A stretch of DNA of 10,104 nt, from NCBI GenBank assembly GCA_002900535.1, contig MUGC01000045.1:1-10104 (forward strand). Direction: 5' to 3'. The notes beneath the pieces were generated by a model. The model was not told the DNA's origin. It saw only the letters and a list, made by a program, of their open reading frames with translations, and did no database searches. This stretch comes from Thermoplasmata archaeon M9B1D. GTDB taxonomy: Archaea > Thermoplasmatota > E2 > DHVEG-1. This document shows, in pieces, positions 1 through 6,563 of this stretch (positions are counted from its first letter, which is position 1; each line of letters starts with the position of its first letter). A program made the position numbers and the translations under genes.

Positions 1-144
1 CAATCGCCAATATCAACAGCATTCTGAATCAAACTTTCTACTCCTAATAATGTTTTTTCAATTAGTATTCCCATATCATTTGTATTTTTAGATGCCTTTT
101 GAGTATCTTCTGCTTGTTGCATAGCTCCGTTTGCTACTTCTTCT
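1..144. repeat. 144-bp direct repeat, copy 1
   Basis: Positions 1-144 are identical, base for base, to 400-543. The offset is 399 bp, exactly 133 codons, so both copies are read in the same MCP signalling frame. The left limit cannot be set because the window starts here, so the repeat could be longer. The right limit is marked by a GAAGAAG stretch shared with the flanking sequence. Confidence 0.97.
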
Positions 145-399
145 GATAGTTCTCTAATACTACTTGCAACTACCGCAAAACCTCTTCCTTGTTCACCAGC
201 TCTTGCGGCTTCTATGGAGGCATTAAATGACAATAGCTTTGTCTCGTCTGCAATATTAGTTATGAGGTCAATTGCTTTTTGTATTTCCATTACAGATTCA
301 TTTGTAAGTTTTGCTTGTTCTACTATATTAGACATTCCATTCTTGGATATTTCTGTTGATTCTCCTAATTCATCTACAATTTTATTTGCTATATTACTA

Positions 400-543
400 C
401 AATCGCCAATATCAACAGCATTCTGAATCAAACTTTCTACTCCTAATAATGTTTTTTCAATTAGTATTCCCATATCATTTGTATTTTTAGATGCCTTTTG
501 AGTATCTTCTGCTTGTTGCATAGCTCCGTTTGCTACTTCTTCT
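400..543. repeat. 144-bp direct repeat, copy 2
   Basis: Second copy of 1-144. Its high-coordinate end joins the N-terminal MCP gene at a GAAGA-rich microhomology. Compared with an in-frame join there is a net five-base excess, which produces the TAG stop at 533-535. Confidence 0.97.
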
Positions 544-1420
544 CTTCTGCTGTTGTGCTTGTATTCTGTGTTACTTCATTTAATCCATTTGCTGATGTAG
601 ATACTGATTCAGATACGTTCTTTATACCAATAACAATACCCTTTAATCCATCAATTAATTTACTTATGGATTTTGCTACATTTCCAATCTCATCATTTCG
701 TTCCATTATGTAATTATCTACATTAGTAGTTAAATCTCCAGCAGATACGAGTTCTATTATCTTATCTAATTTTTGTAGTGGCGCAATTGTTAGTTTTGTA
801 AAAATAAATGTTGAAATTCCACATAATATTAATATTACAAATGCAATTAATAAAATTTTTGTTATCACTTCTCTTATTGTTGACACAAGGAAGTCTTCTG
901 ATTTTCCTGTAAATATAATAGTATCAACTTTCCCATTGCTGTTTTTTACTGGTAGATAATATCCGAAATACGTTTTTCCATTAATTTCTATTTCATCTGA
1001 AAAATAAATGTCTCCTCCTAGTACAATCTTTGCTGTTTCTGATTTAATATTACTTCCCAGCAATCTTTCTCCATAGTCATCTCTTATTGTATTAAGTGCC
1101 CTTGTAGCTCCATAGCAAATTGTGATGTAAGTATCAGATGTAGTACTTAATTCATCTAAATATTGATAATCTTCTGATAATATTGTATTTCCCTTTTTAA
1201 ATACTCCATTGTCATAAGAATAATCACCACTATCAATTGCATTATAATGCTCATATATTGATAATGCAACATCTTGTAATCCATCTTTAACTTCTGATTT
1301 TAAAGCAGATGTCAGTGTTTTTATGCTTACTAATGTTAATATCGTACCCATTATTACTAGTGGAATCATTGTCAGTATTATTAATTTACTAAATAAACTA
1401 CCTTTTCTTTTTGTTTCCAT
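533..1420 (-). CDS. Methyl-accepting chemotaxis protein, N-terminal sensor half (truncated by frameshift)
   Basis: This is the sensor half of a membrane chemoreceptor, which detects an extracellular ligand and signals to CheA/CheW. Visible in 295 residues: a basic N-terminus, TM1 at about 11-33, an extracellular region at 34-185 resembling a single Cache-type sensor (with INGKTYFGYYLPVKN and GKVDTIIFTGKS near its end), TM2 at 186-208, a HAMP linker at 209-262 (IAPL at 212-215, then NDEIGN at 242-247), and the start of the cytoplasmic coiled coil up to TTAEE. It then ends abruptly in KK and TAG, where a complete receptor would continue for about 250 residues. The continuation is present in another frame at 543-1. 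The start ATG at 1418-1420 has an AGGGGG ribosome site 8 nt upstream that overlaps the stop of the preceding small gene, so the gene belongs to the phage-like transcription unit led by P4. The family call is firm; the ligand is unknown. Confidence 0.88.
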   Translation of the reverse strand: METKRKGSLFSKLIILTMIPLVIMGTILTLVSIKTLTSALKSEVKDGLQDVALSIYEHYNAIDSGDYSYDNGVFKKGNTILSEDYQYLDELSTTSDTYITICYGATRALNTIRDDYGERLLGSNIKSETAKIVLGGDIYFSDEIEINGKTYFGYYLPVKNSNGKVDTIIFTGKSEDFLVSTIREVITKILLIAFVILILCGISTFIFTKLTIAPLQKLDKIIELVSAGDLTTNVDNYIMERNDEIGNVAKSISKLIDGLKGIVIGIKNVSESVSTSANGLNEVTQNTSTTAEEKK

Positions 1421-1432
1421 ATTTAATTCCCC

Positions 1433-1645
1433 CTATTTAATTACATCTTCAAGTGTATAGTAGCTACTTTGACTTAAATCTTGTATATTACATAAATATA
1501 ATCCATTGTTAATTATTTCAACTAAATAATTTTCTCCTCTCCTCTCTACTCTGATAATTTCAGAAGTTTCAATATATTCTTTATTGTAATATCCGCTAAT
1601 ATAATATCTGTCAATTAAGAATCTTGTAATTAAATATTGCTTCAT
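1433..1645 (-). CDS. Small protein of unknown function, 70 aa
   Basis: I do not recognise this protein. It is 70 residues long, starts MKQYLITRFLIDRYYISGYY, is rich in Tyr and Ile, and looks like a compact mixed alpha/beta protein with no membrane segment and no Cys motif. An ATG three codons further upstream (1652-1654) directly abuts the GGAGG sequence at 1655-1659 and is therefore a poor start. The ATG at 1643-1645 lies 9 nt from that GGAGG and directly follows the TAA stop of the 43-aa gene at 1647-1649, so I chose it. Its own TAG stop overlaps the ribosome site of the MCP gene, indicating a single transcript of three genes: 43 aa, 70 aa and MCP. It could be a phage accessory protein; nothing in the sequence links it to chemotaxis. 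Confidence 0.7.
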   Translation of the reverse strand: MKQYLITRFLIDRYYISGYYNKEYIETSEIIRVERRGENYLVEIINNGLYLCNIQDLSQSSYYTLEDVIK

Positions 1646-1646
1646 T

Positions 1647-1778
1647 TTATTCATCCTCCATTTCTATTGATACAATTTCATTATATTTTTTGATTTTTTC
1701 TTTATAATCATCTGTAAATGGTTCACAAAACATTAGTTCACTTCTTAATAAATATAAATCAATATCTTTATATTCCAT
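1647..1778 (-). CDS. Small acidic protein of unknown function, 43 aa
   Basis: This short frame begins MEYKDIDLYLLRSELMFCEP and ends SIEMEDE. It is acidic, soluble-looking and probably helical, and I do not recognise it. Support for a real gene comes from context. AAAGGA lies 9 nt before the ATG at 1776-1778, the consensus promoter P4 lies immediately upstream, and the TAA stop is one base away from the ATG of the next gene with that gene's ribosome site inside its last codons. It is the first gene of the P4 transcript. Confidence 0.65.
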   Translation of the reverse strand: MEYKDIDLYLLRSELMFCEPFTDDYKEKIKKYNEIVSIEMEDE

Positions 1779-1807
1779 ATATTTTCATCCTTTCCCTTAT
1801 ATTTATT

Positions 1808-1836
1808 ATTATACTACTGTTTAGAATTATTGTCAA
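1808..1836 (-). promoter_or_regulatory. Promoter P4, consensus sigma-A type
   Basis: On the minus strand, TTGACA (1831-1836) and TATAAT (1808-1813) are separated by exactly 17 nt, a perfect match to the housekeeping promoter consensus. It overlaps the last codons of the 107-aa gene. Transcription would start near 1801, just before the ribosome site of the 43-aa gene, and run into the 70-aa gene and the MCP. No inverted repeat is evident here, unlike P2 and P3. Confidence 0.85.
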
Positions 1837-2137
1837 GAGTTATTTTATTAATATTTGTATTAAATTTTAATGAATCATATTTCTCATATAATTTTAAATC
1901 ATTTCCTTTTCCACCTTTTATTTTACTTTTATCAATACTTATGTTGAATACTCTTTTTAAATCATATGATGGCATTAAACAATATTCATTATGACTCATA
2001 TAATCTCTTATTCCAATTGATAAATCATTTCTATCATTAAGTTTATATTTATCAACCATATATTGACTACAAAATAATACAACACTATCACAATCTTTTT
2101 CTTTTTTAAATTCATCAATTCTATTATTTATATCCAT
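1814..2137 (-). CDS. Protein of unknown function, 107 aa
   Basis: I do not recognise this protein. It starts MDINNRIDEFKKEKDCDSVV. A hydrophobic strand (SVVLFCSQYMV) follows the first helix, and the C-terminal half is Lys- and Asn-rich and probably soluble. No catalytic or metal-binding pattern stands out. The ATG at 2135-2137 overlaps the end of the preceding gene (stop at 2128-2130) by 10 nt and has no clear ribosome site, so translation is probably coupled to the upstream gene. The gene ends exactly where the -10 region of P4 begins. It is the last of the primase-led group and is probably a phage accessory gene. Confidence 0.65.
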   Translation of the reverse strand: MDINNRIDEFKKEKDCDSVVLFCSQYMVDKYKLNDRNDLSIGIRDYMSHNEYCLMPSYDLKRVFNISIDKSKIKGGKGNDLKLYEKYDSLKFNTNINKITLDNNSKQ

Positions 2138-2334
2138 ATAAATCTATCTGACATTGGTATACTTCTTTCTATAACTATATCATATTCTGTTACTTGTTTA
2201 TAATCTATTGGAGTCCAACATTTCATTTTATTAATATCTATATTTGCTCCATATAGATTAAATGGTTGATTTATTAGTTCTTCTATAAATACTCTATCAT
2301 ATAATGATATTTTACGAGCTATGAATTTCTCCAT
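2128..2334 (-). CDS. Small protein of unknown function, 68 aa
   Basis: I do not recognise this protein. It reads MEKFIARKISLYDRVFIEEL and ends SMSDRFIWI-like, in a short hydrophobic tail. Two adjacent ATG codons are available. The one at 2332-2334 is 6 nt from GGAGG (2341-2345), while the first (2335-2337) is only 3 nt away, so I prefer the second. The start lies inside the end of the preceding gene, whose stop is at 2312-2314, and the end overlaps the next start. Such overlaps on both sides are typical of phage early genes and support real coding. Confidence 0.65.
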   Translation of the reverse strand: MEKFIARKISLYDRVFIEELINQPFNLYGANIDINKMKCWTPIDYKQVTEYDIVIERSIPMSDRFIWI

Positions 2335-2560
2335 CATTATCCTCCTTATATTTTGTCATAGTTATATCATCAACTTTACACCAATATATCCCACCATAAC
2401 TTTTCTGAATTAGAAGTATATTAATATCATTCATATCGGATAATAATTTTTCTAACATGTCTCGATTAATTGAAATGACTTCTCCCATCATTAGTTGATG
2501 TTTTAAAGTTATATAGTGTAGATTATTTATTTCTTCTGCAATTATTAATTGTTTATCCAT
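2312..2560 (-). CDS. Small protein of unknown function, 82 aa
   Basis: I do not recognise this protein. It starts MDKQLIIAEEINNLHYITLK, is mainly helical in the first 60 residues and ends in an acidic tail (KEDNDGEIHSS). A longer frame is open up to 2605, but the ATG at 2558-2560 has AAGGAG 9 nt upstream and follows the stop of the preceding gene (TAA at 2562-2564) by a single base, so the shorter start is clearly better. The gene shares this stop-T-ATG junction style with its upstream neighbour. It overlaps the next gene by more than 20 nt. Confidence 0.68.
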   Translation of the reverse strand: MDKQLIIAEEINNLHYITLKHQLMMGEVISINRDMLEKLLSDMNDINILLIQKSYGGIYWCKVDDITMTKYKEDNDGEIHSS

Positions 2561-2561
2561 A

Positions 2562-2903
2562 TTATTTATCTCCTTTTTCAATAATTGTATAAATTTCCCC
2601 ATCAATTCTTATTATATCATATTTATCAGTTAAATCATTAATCGAAACATTATTATCTATTGTAACTTGATATTTATTATATGGTGTTGCACTATCATCA
2701 TATTTTATTATACAAAATATAACACCAATTGAAAAGAATACAAAACAAATTATAGATATCATAAATCTAAAGTTTTTACCATAATTAGCTAACGATATAT
2801 AAAATGATACAACAACAAAAATCCAAAATACCCATCCAATTATAGTCCATAATTCGTTATGTGTGTATGATACAATTATATTTAAAACATTTACTCCATC
2901 CAT
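2562..2903 (-). CDS. Small two-TM membrane protein, 113 aa
   Basis: The predicted inner-membrane protein starts MDGVNVLNIIVSYTHNELWT. Two hydrophobic helices, at about residues 19-38 and 47-66, form a hairpin around a short NYGKNFRF loop. A soluble C-terminal part at 67-113 includes the pattern YQVTIDNNVSINDLTDKYDI and ends with a basic/acidic tail. I associate this layout (two TM helices plus a VTID...KYDII..EG-IYTI tail) with uncharacterised phage proteins; the function is unknown. It is not an obvious holin, because it lies in the replication region and has the long soluble tail. Upstream in-frame codons extend into the primase gene, but AAAGGA 9 nt before the ATG at 2901-2903 and the primase stop one base away decide the start. 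Confidence 0.75.
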   Translation of the reverse strand: MDGVNVLNIIVSYTHNELWTIIGWVFWIFVVVSFYISLANYGKNFRFMISIICFVFFSIGVIFCIIKYDDSATPYNKYQVTIDNNVSINDLTDKYDIIRIDGEIYTIIEKGDK

Positions 2904-2904
2904 A

Positions 2905-3999
2905 TTATTTAATCCTTTCTCTTCTTTTCCATAATTCATTAAATTGTTCTCTTGTGAAATCTGTAGGAGAATACTTATATCCATCAAATCCACAATTATT
3001 ATATATAACTTCTATATTTTGCACATATGGATTTAATTTATCTCCAATTTTATATACTTTTTCTTCGAACTTTTTATATTCTTCATCACCTACTTCATGA
3101 AAATCTGAATCAATCGCTATATATATTGTACTTGGTTCTAATTTTAATAATCTATTTAATTTAACGTCTGTAAAATTCGAACCATATAATCCTAATGAGG
3201 TATTGTTTCCATTTGACCATGTGTCCATTTTAAGTACAGTTTTTTCAGCCTCCACTAGCCATACTTTTTTGGTCTGTTTTATTCTTTCAAAATTAAAATT
3301 CTCACCATAAAAATAATTACCAGTTGGAAATTTATAACTTGTTGAATCTAATAATTGTAAAGGTATATATTTAGCTTCTGCGTCTTTGTCTAAATTTCTT
3401 ACTCTTATACCAATAAGATTTCCATTATAATCTCGGCATGGAATAGTTATCTGTTGTCTATAAGAATACCATCCTATTTCATATTTGTCAAGTGTTTCTT
3501 TTGATATTCCATAATTAAGCCATTCTTGATAATATGTTTTTGGAAAGAAATTTAGTATTTCATCATCATATATAATCTCTTCGACTTCTTCCTTGTATCC
3601 TTTTACATATTTCTTTAAATATTTCCAATTATACTTCTTTTTTACTTCAACTTCTTTTGTATTAAAATCAAATGGTATATCGCAAATTTTACATATGTAT
3701 TTTATACATTGAACGGTTGATTTTGGTTCGCCTATCAATTCAAATCTTTTTTTAACTAATGATAATAGACTATATTTTTCACCATTGCACTCAGAAAAAC
3801 AAGTAAATGTTTTATTATATAATGATAAATTATATTTGGCATGTGATAAATCTTCATTATGACAGCAAGTCTTAAACATATGACCATTATGAGGAACATC
3901 TAATGAATCCATAACTTCATAGTAATCATCATCTGTCATAGTCTCATATAAAGTTGTGTTTATAAATTCATTGAATCTCTCATATTCTTGTTCGGTCAT
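2905..3999 (-). CDS. DNA primase, DnaG-like (zinc finger plus Toprim)
   Basis: The enzyme makes short RNA primers on single-stranded DNA for lagging-strand synthesis, working with the replicative helicase encoded just upstream. In 364 residues I see an N-terminal zinc-binding region, C45/C46-H47 and then C67-FSE-C71 (TFTCFSEC), a variant of the CHC2 finger. A middle region contains the fold leading to GNLIGIRVR at 194-201. A Toprim core follows, with VWLVEAEK (E250, E252) and IAIDSDF (D297, D299) as the metal-binding acidic residues. It is shorter than cellular DnaG (about 600 aa) and seems to lack the C-terminal helicase-interaction domain, as is common in phage primases. The ATG at 3997-3999 has AAAGGAG 6 nt upstream and promoter P3 before it. 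The spacing of the first zinc ligands (adjacent Cys-Cys-His) is unusual, so metal binding should be treated as probable. Confidence 0.88.
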   Translation of the reverse strand: MTEQEYERFNEFINTTLYETMTDDDYYEVMDSLDVPHNGHMFKTCCHNEDLSHAKYNLSLYNKTFTCFSECNGEKYSLLSLVKKRFELIGEPKSTVQCIKYICKICDIPFDFNTKEVEVKKKYNWKYLKKYVKGYKEEVEEIIYDDEILNFFPKTYYQEWLNYGISKETLDKYEIGWYSYRQQITIPCRDYNGNLIGIRVRNLDKDAEAKYIPLQLLDSTSYKFPTGNYFYGENFNFERIKQTKKVWLVEAEKTVLKMDTWSNGNNTSLGLYGSNFTDVKLNRLLKLEPSTIYIAIDSDFHEVGDEEYKKFEEKVYKIGDKLNPYVQNIEVIYNNCGFDGYKYSPTDFTREQFNELWKRRERIK

Positions 4000-4016
4000 T
4001 GGTTACTCCTTTAATA

Positions 4017-4067
4017 AAAACACCTTATTTATTTGATATCTAGATTATATCATTAATAAGGTGTTTT
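4017..4067 (-). promoter_or_regulatory. 13-bp perfect inverted repeat around P3: operator and/or terminator
   Basis: The arms at 4017-4029 and 4055-4067 are perfect reverse complements of 13 bp, with a 25-nt loop that contains a further 5-bp dyad (GATAT at 4035-4039 with ATATC at 4047-4051). One arm fills most of the P3 spacer and the other lies just downstream of the expected transcription start, so a bound protein would flank the -10 box. For transcripts arriving from the helicase gene, the same sequence would fold into a stem followed by GTGTTTTTATT, which fits a weak intrinsic terminator. Which role is used cannot be told from the sequence. Confidence 0.7.
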
Positions 4068-4072
4068 GTCAA
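4044..4072 (-). promoter_or_regulatory. Promoter P3, consensus with extended -10
   Basis: TTGACA (4067-4072) and TATAAT (4044-4049) on the minus strand are separated by 17 nt. The -10 is preceded by TGA, giving an extended -10 element. It lies immediately after the helicase stop codon (4074-4076) and drives the primase and following small genes. It is embedded in the 13-bp inverted repeat. Confidence 0.88.
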
Positions 4073-4073
4073 G

Positions 4074-5591
4074 TTAATTATTAACATTTTCGATTATTCT
4101 TCTTTGAACTTTTATTGGCTGATTGTACATATCTGTACAAAATAAATCAATCGTTCTTCCTGTTCCCAAATCTATATATTGAAACACTTTTATATATTTT
4201 TTATACTTTGAATTTCTACCCTTTATAATATGCAGAACATTGTTAGGTTTATATTCAATTTTAATTCCTTTTTTCTGCATTCCAGCACATATAATTTCTG
4301 TAGCATCTAATTCTTTTTTTGTTGGTTCTAACATTACAAAAGTTCCATTTGTTTTTCTTACTTGACTTTTGCCACCAGCTAAACAAGATTCTGTAGGATG
4401 TTCCATATTATCCTCTGTTCCGTTCGTTTGAACTGATGACATAAGGGATATTCCACAATCTTTTTGAACTTGTTTCAATCTATCTGTTAATGCCAACAAC
4501 ACCATATCTTCTCTTTGTGGAACTTTTGTTGCAGACGATATTTCTTTTGCAACAAATCCATTATTTTGAACATAATCAAAACATGCTGTTAGTATTCCTT
4601 TATTATGATGATATGTTTTTATTGTATTTGTAATACTTTCGCATGTAAATTCTGGGTCGTCTACAATGTATAAACCACTTTCTAGTAATACTTTATTTGC
4701 ATAATCGATTCTTTCTTCTTCATCTCCTTCATAATATCCATCACTAATATGAGAACGGTCAACTCCGCTTATCCATGATATAATTATAAAATCTAATTCT
4801 GTTCGTAATTCTAATTCAGTATTTATAAATAAAGAACTTCCTTCTCTTGATTTATTTTTTACAAAACATTTTTTGTCATAATCCCAATATTCTGTAACAG
4901 TGCATTTGCATAAATCAGCAATTGATAATATGCTTTTTCCCCCACCGCTCTTTGCGGCTCTTAATATAAATCCAAATATTCCTCTATAAATATCATTCAA
5001 ATATTCTGATTGAAAACTATTACCCATTAGTGGTTCTTCTTTCATAAGCTCTTTTGTTTCCATAAAATTAGTACCAGCAATGTATTCTTCTTTTACTTTT
5101 GTTTTTCCATACTTTCTTTTTTTTTCAATTGCTCTTGCTTCTAACTCATTTAATATATCATCAATATTATATTTATCTAAATTAGCCATATTATCATCAT
5201 CTGATTTATCTATATCCCAAAACGGATTTAAGCTATCTCCGTCATTTTGAATATCTCTCAACAACGACATCTTTCTAATTGTATCATAATATCCTTCAAA
5301 ATTATCTAACTCTGCAAGTTCTATAATCGTATCAATATAACTTTCTCCTATTTCATTGAACACATTGAGTTGTGCTTCATATGGTTGCAAAAATGTCTCT
5401 ATATCAGCATATGTTGCTACTTTATATCCACGCTTTGCTAAATTATGTAATGTAGCATATAATATTTTATGAATTTGTTCAACAAAATCATTCTTATCTA
5501 ATTTATATTTATCTGAATTAGCTAATTGGACATCTTGTAAAAGACATCCTAATAGCTGATTTGCGTGAAAATCTGAGTATATATTTGACAT
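4074..5591 (-). CDS. Replicative DNA helicase, DnaB-like
   Basis: This is a RecA-fold hexameric helicase that unwinds the replication fork and partners with the primase encoded downstream. In 505 residues, an N-terminal helical domain (about 1-110, starting HANQLLGCLLQD) resembles the DnaB N-terminal domain. A linker at 110-180 rich in charged residues follows, then the motor domain: Walker A AAKSGGGKS at 212-220, the probable catalytic Glu in FINTELEL (E259), Walker B ILTACFDYVQ with D339 and the following Gln, and a sensor strand SLMSSVQTNG at 382-391. The P-loop variant SGGGKS replaces the usual GxGKT-type sequence but keeps the Lys and Ser. Total length fits DnaB-type helicases (about 450-500 aa). 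AGGAGG lies 5 nt before the ATG at 5589-5591. It is the last gene of the P2 unit. Confidence 0.88.
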   Translation of the reverse strand: MSNIYSDFHANQLLGCLLQDVQLANSDKYKLDKNDFVEQIHKILYATLHNLAKRGYKVATYADIETFLQPYEAQLNVFNEIGESYIDTIIELAELDNFEGYYDTIRKMSLLRDIQNDGDSLNPFWDIDKSDDDNMANLDKYNIDDILNELEARAIEKKRKYGKTKVKEEYIAGTNFMETKELMKEEPLMGNSFQSEYLNDIYRGIFGFILRAAKSGGGKSILSIADLCKCTVTEYWDYDKKCFVKNKSREGSSLFINTELELRTELDFIIISWISGVDRSHISDGYYEGDEEERIDYANKVLLESGLYIVDDPEFTCESITNTIKTYHHNKGILTACFDYVQNNGFVAKEISSATKVPQREDMVLLALTDRLKQVQKDCGISLMSSVQTNGTEDNMEHPTESCLAGGKSQVRKTNGTFVMLEPTKKELDATEIICAGMQKKGIKIEYKPNNVLHIIKGRNSKYKKYIKVFQYIDLGTGRTIDLFCTDMYNQPIKVQRRIIENVNN

Positions 5592-5611
5592 ACATACCTC
5601 CTATGTCTTAT

Positions 5612-5872
5612 TTATTCTTCGTCTAATTCTACTTGACCACTCTCTTCGAGCCATTCTTCAATGCACTCTATACATGTATAAGCATTTACTACTTCTCCAT
5701 CCATAAATCCACTTTCATGCAACGCATTTTCTCCTATTTTTATTTCTTTATTGCAAGTGCAACATTCATGAGTTTTTCTACATTTTACAATTTTTTCTTT
5801 GTGGCAACTTATATCTTCGTCTCCATAACCATAAATTCCACTGTCTAAATACATTTCTTTATCATATTTCAT
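5612..5872 (-). CDS. Small Cys-rich, probable zinc-binding protein, 86 aa
   Basis: A small soluble protein with two Cys pairs spaced as in zinc ribbons or treble clefs: CCTC at about residues 37-40, within CRKTHECCTCNKEI, and CIEC at about 67-70, followed by IEEWLEES. Its middle reads IKIGENALHESGFMDGEVV, and the C-terminus is acidic. Similar short proteins are familiar to me from phages of low-GC Gram-positive bacteria, without known function. Two ATG codons adjoin. The one at 5870-5872 is 6 nt from GGAGG, while the first (5873-5875) is only 3 nt away and forms an ATGA overlap with the preceding stop; either is possible. It lies between the other zinc-type gene and the helicase and is probably translationally coupled. 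Confidence 0.75.
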   Translation of the reverse strand: MKYDKEMYLDSGIYGYGDEDISCHKEKIVKCRKTHECCTCNKEIKIGENALHESGFMDGEVVNAYTCIECIEEWLEESGQVELDEE

Positions 5873-6366
5873 CATAATCCTCCTATATCTATATCATCCC
5901 AATATCTTCTATTATTATTTCTTTTAATCACTATCACTTCATCATCAAACTCAAACTCATTCACCGCATCCTTAATTTCTTTTTGTTTCTTACAGAAATC
6001 TCTAGCTTCATTGAAATAAAATGGCAATAATGCTAATATACTTCCATTAGACTTTTCATCAAATAGATTGACTTGAATTATTTCATACATGTAGAATAAT
6101 ACATATCTAATCTGTGCATCATTCCAATCTTTGTGTTCTTGTTGGATATTCTTTAACATTGAAGTTATTAGTGTCCAGTTTATCTCATCCTTTTCATAGC
6201 CATTTTCGAGATATATTTCCTGTATGTAATCAGTTAATGCTACTCTATTCTTTTTTTGTTTCTCATGCAAATTAGCACAAGTTTCTCCACAATAGTTTGT
6301 ATTTTTGTATTTATATGGTTCGTCTTTGATTATTTTGTTACAATATTTACATTTAATATTTGCCAT
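5872..6366 (-). CDS. Protein with N-terminal zinc-finger-like motif, 164 aa
   Basis: The N-terminus holds a C-x2-C (C6, C9) and a C-x3-C (C26, C30) pair in KCKYCNKII and NYCGETCANLHEK, a C4-type zinc finger. The rest (about 40-135) is mostly helical with aromatic residues (DYIQEIYLENGYEKDEINWT, then RYVLFYMYEIIQVNLF). It ends in an acidic/basic tail, RRYWDDIDIGGL. I recall the general type as an uncharacterised phage replication-region protein; a DNA- or protein-binding role is only inference. AGGA lies 9 nt before the ATG at 6364-6366, and the TGA stop overlaps the next ATG. It is preceded by the 56-aa membrane protein gene, whose stop is only 11 nt away. Confidence 0.72.
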   Translation of the reverse strand: MANIKCKYCNKIIKDEPYKYKNTNYCGETCANLHEKQKKNRVALTDYIQEIYLENGYEKDEINWTLITSMLKNIQQEHKDWNDAQIRYVLFYMYEIIQVNLFDEKSNGSILALLPFYFNEARDFCKKQKEIKDAVNEFEFDDEVIVIKRNNNRRYWDDIDIGGL

Positions 6367-6377
6367 ATTAATATTTC

Positions 6378-6548
6378 CTATTCTTCCGTCATAACATGAA
6401 TAAGGTCAAATATTGCAACAAACATTATTAGGAATGAACCAATACTATTCACTTTTACAATTCCAAATAATACCAAAATAGCAAACGATATATATGTTAT
6501 TCTCATCAATTGCTCAGACATTAATGATAATATATGTTTCTTACTCAT
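6378..6548 (-). CDS. Small membrane protein, 56 aa
   Basis: A short frame starts MSKKHILSLMSEQLMRITYI, continues with the hydrophobic stretch SFAILVLFGIV, a short polar turn VNSIG and a second hydrophobic stretch SFLIMFVAIFDLI, and ends HVMTEE. It is most likely a two-helix membrane hairpin with a basic N-terminus. A very strong ribosome site, AGGAGGG, lies 5 nt upstream of the ATG at 6546-6548, which makes it a convincing gene despite its size. It is directly downstream of the large imperfect hairpin at 6564-6638, which ends about 10 nt before the ribosome site and may affect its translation. The function is unknown. Confidence 0.72.
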   Translation of the reverse strand: MSKKHILSLMSEQLMRITYISFAILVLFGIVKVNSIGSFLIMFVAIFDLIHVMTEE

Positions 6549-6563
6549 TTTAACCCTCCTATT

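Larger units (their letters stand above)
1..543 (-). pseudogene. MCP cytoplasmic signalling domain, out of frame with its N-terminal half and cut by the window edge
   Basis: Reading the minus strand from about 543 to 1 gives one uninterrupted frame without a start codon. It encodes the signalling hairpin of a methyl-accepting chemotaxis protein, which binds CheW and CheA at the receptor tip. The diagnostic tip motif NASIEAARAGEQGRGFAVVA lies at about 240-180. It is preceded by a heptad-rich helix containing ITNIADETKLLSF. The frame is shifted by one base relative to the N-terminal receptor gene at 533-1420, which meets a TAG at 533-535. The helix segment that starts EEVANGAMQQAEDTQ occurs twice, at 543-400 and 144-1. 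In ordinary receptors the tip is followed by a different returning helix, so the order tip then EEVANGAMQQ again is abnormal. The sequence is either a true internal duplication with a frameshift, or an assembly or chimera artefact near a contig end. The domain identity is certain; the intactness of the gene is not. Confidence 0.75.

Noticed and set aside
1..543. Direct repeats as phage attachment sites (attL/attR)
   Set aside because: They are 399 bp apart within one protein domain, with no integrase nearby, and the interval is in-frame MCP sequence.
214..713. Plus-strand open frames over the MCP region
   Set aside because: They are antisense to a clearly recognisable MCP frame, lack ribosome sites and code for low-complexity hydrophobic Ser/Phe-rich sequence.
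2561..2605. Longer start for the 82-aa gene (97 aa)
   Set aside because: The upstream extension lies inside the previous gene and lacks a ribosome site, whereas the ATG at 2560 has AAGGAG at good spacing right after the previous stop.
2904..2993. Longer start for the two-TM protein (143 aa)
   Set aside because: The extra 30 residues overlap the primase end, and the internal ATG at 2903 has the proper ribosome site and junction.
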